From Sphingobacteriia bacterium (GTDB lineage: Bacteria > Bacteroidota > Bacteroidia > Chitinophagales > Chitinophagaceae), in assembly GCA_004293505.1 (NCBI GenBank), contig RDYY01000075.1:1-6785 (forward strand): 6,785 bases of DNA, in the 5' to 3' direction. The notes under the pieces were generated by a model. The model was given only the letters and a program-made list of their open reading frames with translations. It did no database searches and had not been told where the DNA came from. Positions within the stretch are counted from its first letter, which is position 1. Every line of letters starts with the position of its first letter. Shown here piece after piece: positions 5,618-6,785 of the stretch. The translations under genes were made by a program, and so were the position numbers.

Positions 5618-6785
5618 TTAAGGCATTTCGGTGGGCTCTTGGGCTTTCAAAAAACAAAACTGGTCTCCATCAAACAAACCCAGGTCACTGAGTTTTAGGT
5701 GGGGGATGACCAACAAAGCCATGAAACTCAAAGTCATGAAGGGAGCAGCCAATGGGGTGCCCAAAGCTTTGGCAGCGGCATCCATTGCCGTGTATTGGTC
5801 TGCTACGGCATACCCCTCTCCGGCACTCATCAAACCGGCTACGGGTAAACCCAAAACAGTAACATGGCCTTTTTCGTCCACACAAGACAATCCTCCTTTC
5901 TCCGCCATCACTGCATTCACGGCTGCACAAATGGCCGCATCGCTAACGCCTACGGCCACAATGTTGTGGGAATCATGGGCCACGCTGGAAGCGATGGCTC
6001 CTGCTTGAAGACCAAAATTTTTGACAAAGGCTTTGGCCACTGGCGCTTTGCGGTATCGGTTGACCACCACTATTTTCAACACATCAGTATGGGTGTTGGA
6101 GACCAAGATTTCTTGGCCGCTCGCGTTTTTTTGGGTGGTGGCGTTACACCACAATGCGGGTGTGATCAATTGCCCATCCAAGGCTTCCATCACAGGAATT
6201 TGACCAGACTTGGCAGGATAATCTGCAAGGGACAAGACCAAATCTGCGGGAGACAAAATGTTTGACTGAAAACGGTTAACCGGAACCACCTCAACAGCCC
6301 GCAACAAGGACTTTCCTTTTTCGGCCAAACTGCGGCCATTTTTAAATGAAGCCAAAACCGAAAAGTTTTCCAAGTCTTCCACCACAATGAAATCAGCAGG
6401 GTCTCCCACCCTCAACCTGCCCACTGGCAATTGATAATGCTCCATGGGATTGAGGGTAGCAGCTCGCAAAACAGCAAACAAGGGCAGGCCTTTGGCCACC
6501 GCACGGGCACAGATTTGGTTGATGTGTCCCAAGAGCAAACCATCGGGGTGTTTGTCGTCTGAACAAAACATGACTTGGCGGGGATGGCTTGCTACCAAGG
6601 GCCAAAGGGCTTCAAAATTTTTGGCCGCACTGCCTTCTCGGATCAAGATTTTCATGCCCAAGGACAATTTCTCCTCGGCTTCTTCTCGGGTAAAACATTC
6701 GTGGTCTGTACTGATGCCAGCAGCAATGTATTGCGCCACTGCAGCGCCGCGCAAACCAGGGGCATGGCCGTCAATGGGTTTGCCA
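5618..6785 (-). CDS. ade: Adenine deaminase, C-terminal two thirds (5' end off window)
   Basis: Converts adenine to hypoxanthine and ammonia in purine salvage; a metal-dependent amidohydrolase-superfamily enzyme acting in the cytoplasm. 388 residues are visible, against a usual total of roughly 540-600, so the start lies beyond base 6785. A TTG at 6752-6754 would give a shorter ORF, but the frame stays open to the edge and already shows family sequence (GKPIDGHAPG) there, so it is not the start. Family motifs in order (numbered from the first visible residue): DGHAPG (5-10), TDHEC (26-30) with EEAEEKL, MKILIREGSAAKN, FCSDDKHPDG (73-82, metal-site Asp), LRAATLNPMEHYQLPVGRL, and in the C-terminal domain GAIASSVAHDSHNIVAVG (262-279) and a Met-rich PFMTLSFMALLVIPHLKL near the end. 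The stop TAA (5618-5620) sits in the palindrome TTAAATTTAA. upp follows after 23 bases. Confidence 0.97.
   Translation of the reverse strand, partial: GKPIDGHAPGLRGAAVAQYIAAGISTDHECFTREEAEEKLSLGMKILIREGSAAKNFEALWPLVASHPRQVMFCSDDKHPDGLLLGHINQICARAVAKGLPLFAVLRAATLNPMEHYQLPVGRLRVGDPADFIVVEDLENFSVLASFKNGRSLAEKGKSLLRAVEVVPVNRFQSNILSPADLVLSLADYPAKSGQIPVMEALDGQLITPALWCNATTQKNASGQEILVSNTHTDVLKIVVVNRYRKAPVAKAFVKNFGLQAGAIASSVAHDSHNIVAVGVSDAAICAAVNAVMAEKGGLSCVDEKGHVTVLGLPVAGLMSAGEGYAVADQYTAMDAAAKALGTPLAAPFMTLSFMALLVIPHLKLSDLGLFDGDQFCFLKAQEPTEMP

Noticed and set aside
5595..5657. A 21-residue N-terminal extension of Upp
   Set aside because: The added residues overlap the end of ade, have no Upp similarity and would make the protein unusually long; the ATG at 5594 gives the typical start.
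5864..6265. A 133-codon plus-strand open frame opposite ade
   Set aside because: It is a shadow of the adenine deaminase gene, whose motifs are intact on the minus strand.
1..6785. Signs of a defence system, mobile element, phage, CRISPR array, tRNA or attachment site
   Set aside because: No transposase, integrase, nuclease or toxin-antitoxin motifs, no direct-repeat arrays, no tRNA-like cloverleaf and no shift in base composition were seen; all eight genes fit core metabolic or envelope functions.

Overview
This window is ordinary, densely packed chromosome from a member of the Bacteroidota. The evidence is a PorP/SprF-family protein (type IX secretion/gliding lineage), a BshA bacillithiol enzyme, signal peptides cleaved just before Gln, a Bacteroidota-type short conserved membrane-anchored protein, and an almost complete lack of Shine-Dalgarno sequences. 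A Saprospiria/Chitinophagia-like source is plausible, but the sequence alone does not settle the class. There are eight protein-coding genes, six complete and two cut by the window edges. I see no RNA genes, CRISPR array, insertion sequence or phage gene, and no gap between genes exceeds about 50 bases.

Layout: (1) 1-573, minus strand, is the N-terminal half of bshA; its 3' end lies off the left edge. (2) A 50-base divergent gap (574-623) holds a possible Bacteroidota-type promoter for the rightward genes. (3) 624-2003 and 2013-2405, plus strand, are an exported M28 metallopeptidase of the carboxypeptidase Q type and, 9 bases later, a small membrane-anchored protein of unknown function. (4) A 9-base convergent gap follows. 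(5) From 6785 leftward to 2415, all on the minus strand, come ade (adenine deaminase, 5' end off the right edge), upp (uracil phosphoribosyltransferase), a PorP/SprF-family outer-membrane protein, an EI24/CysZ-type inner-membrane protein, and a short RsmI-like SAM methyltransferase. Spacings are 23, 33 and 38 bases and then a 14-base overlap, so they could form one transcript.

How the genes work together: ade and upp are both nucleobase salvage enzymes (adenine to hypoxanthine, uracil to UMP). The overlapping EI24 and methyltransferase genes are probably translationally coupled. The PorP-like gene sits between these two pairs without a recognisable secreted partner. The M28 peptidase probably hydrolyses peptides in the periplasm. 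bshA belongs to low-molecular-weight thiol synthesis and is transcribed divergently.

I did not find a convincing undescribed system. The points most worth checking are the small conserved protein at 2013-2405, the orphan PorP-like gene with a 9-bp hairpin in its signal-peptide codons, and the EI24/short-RsmI overlapping pair.
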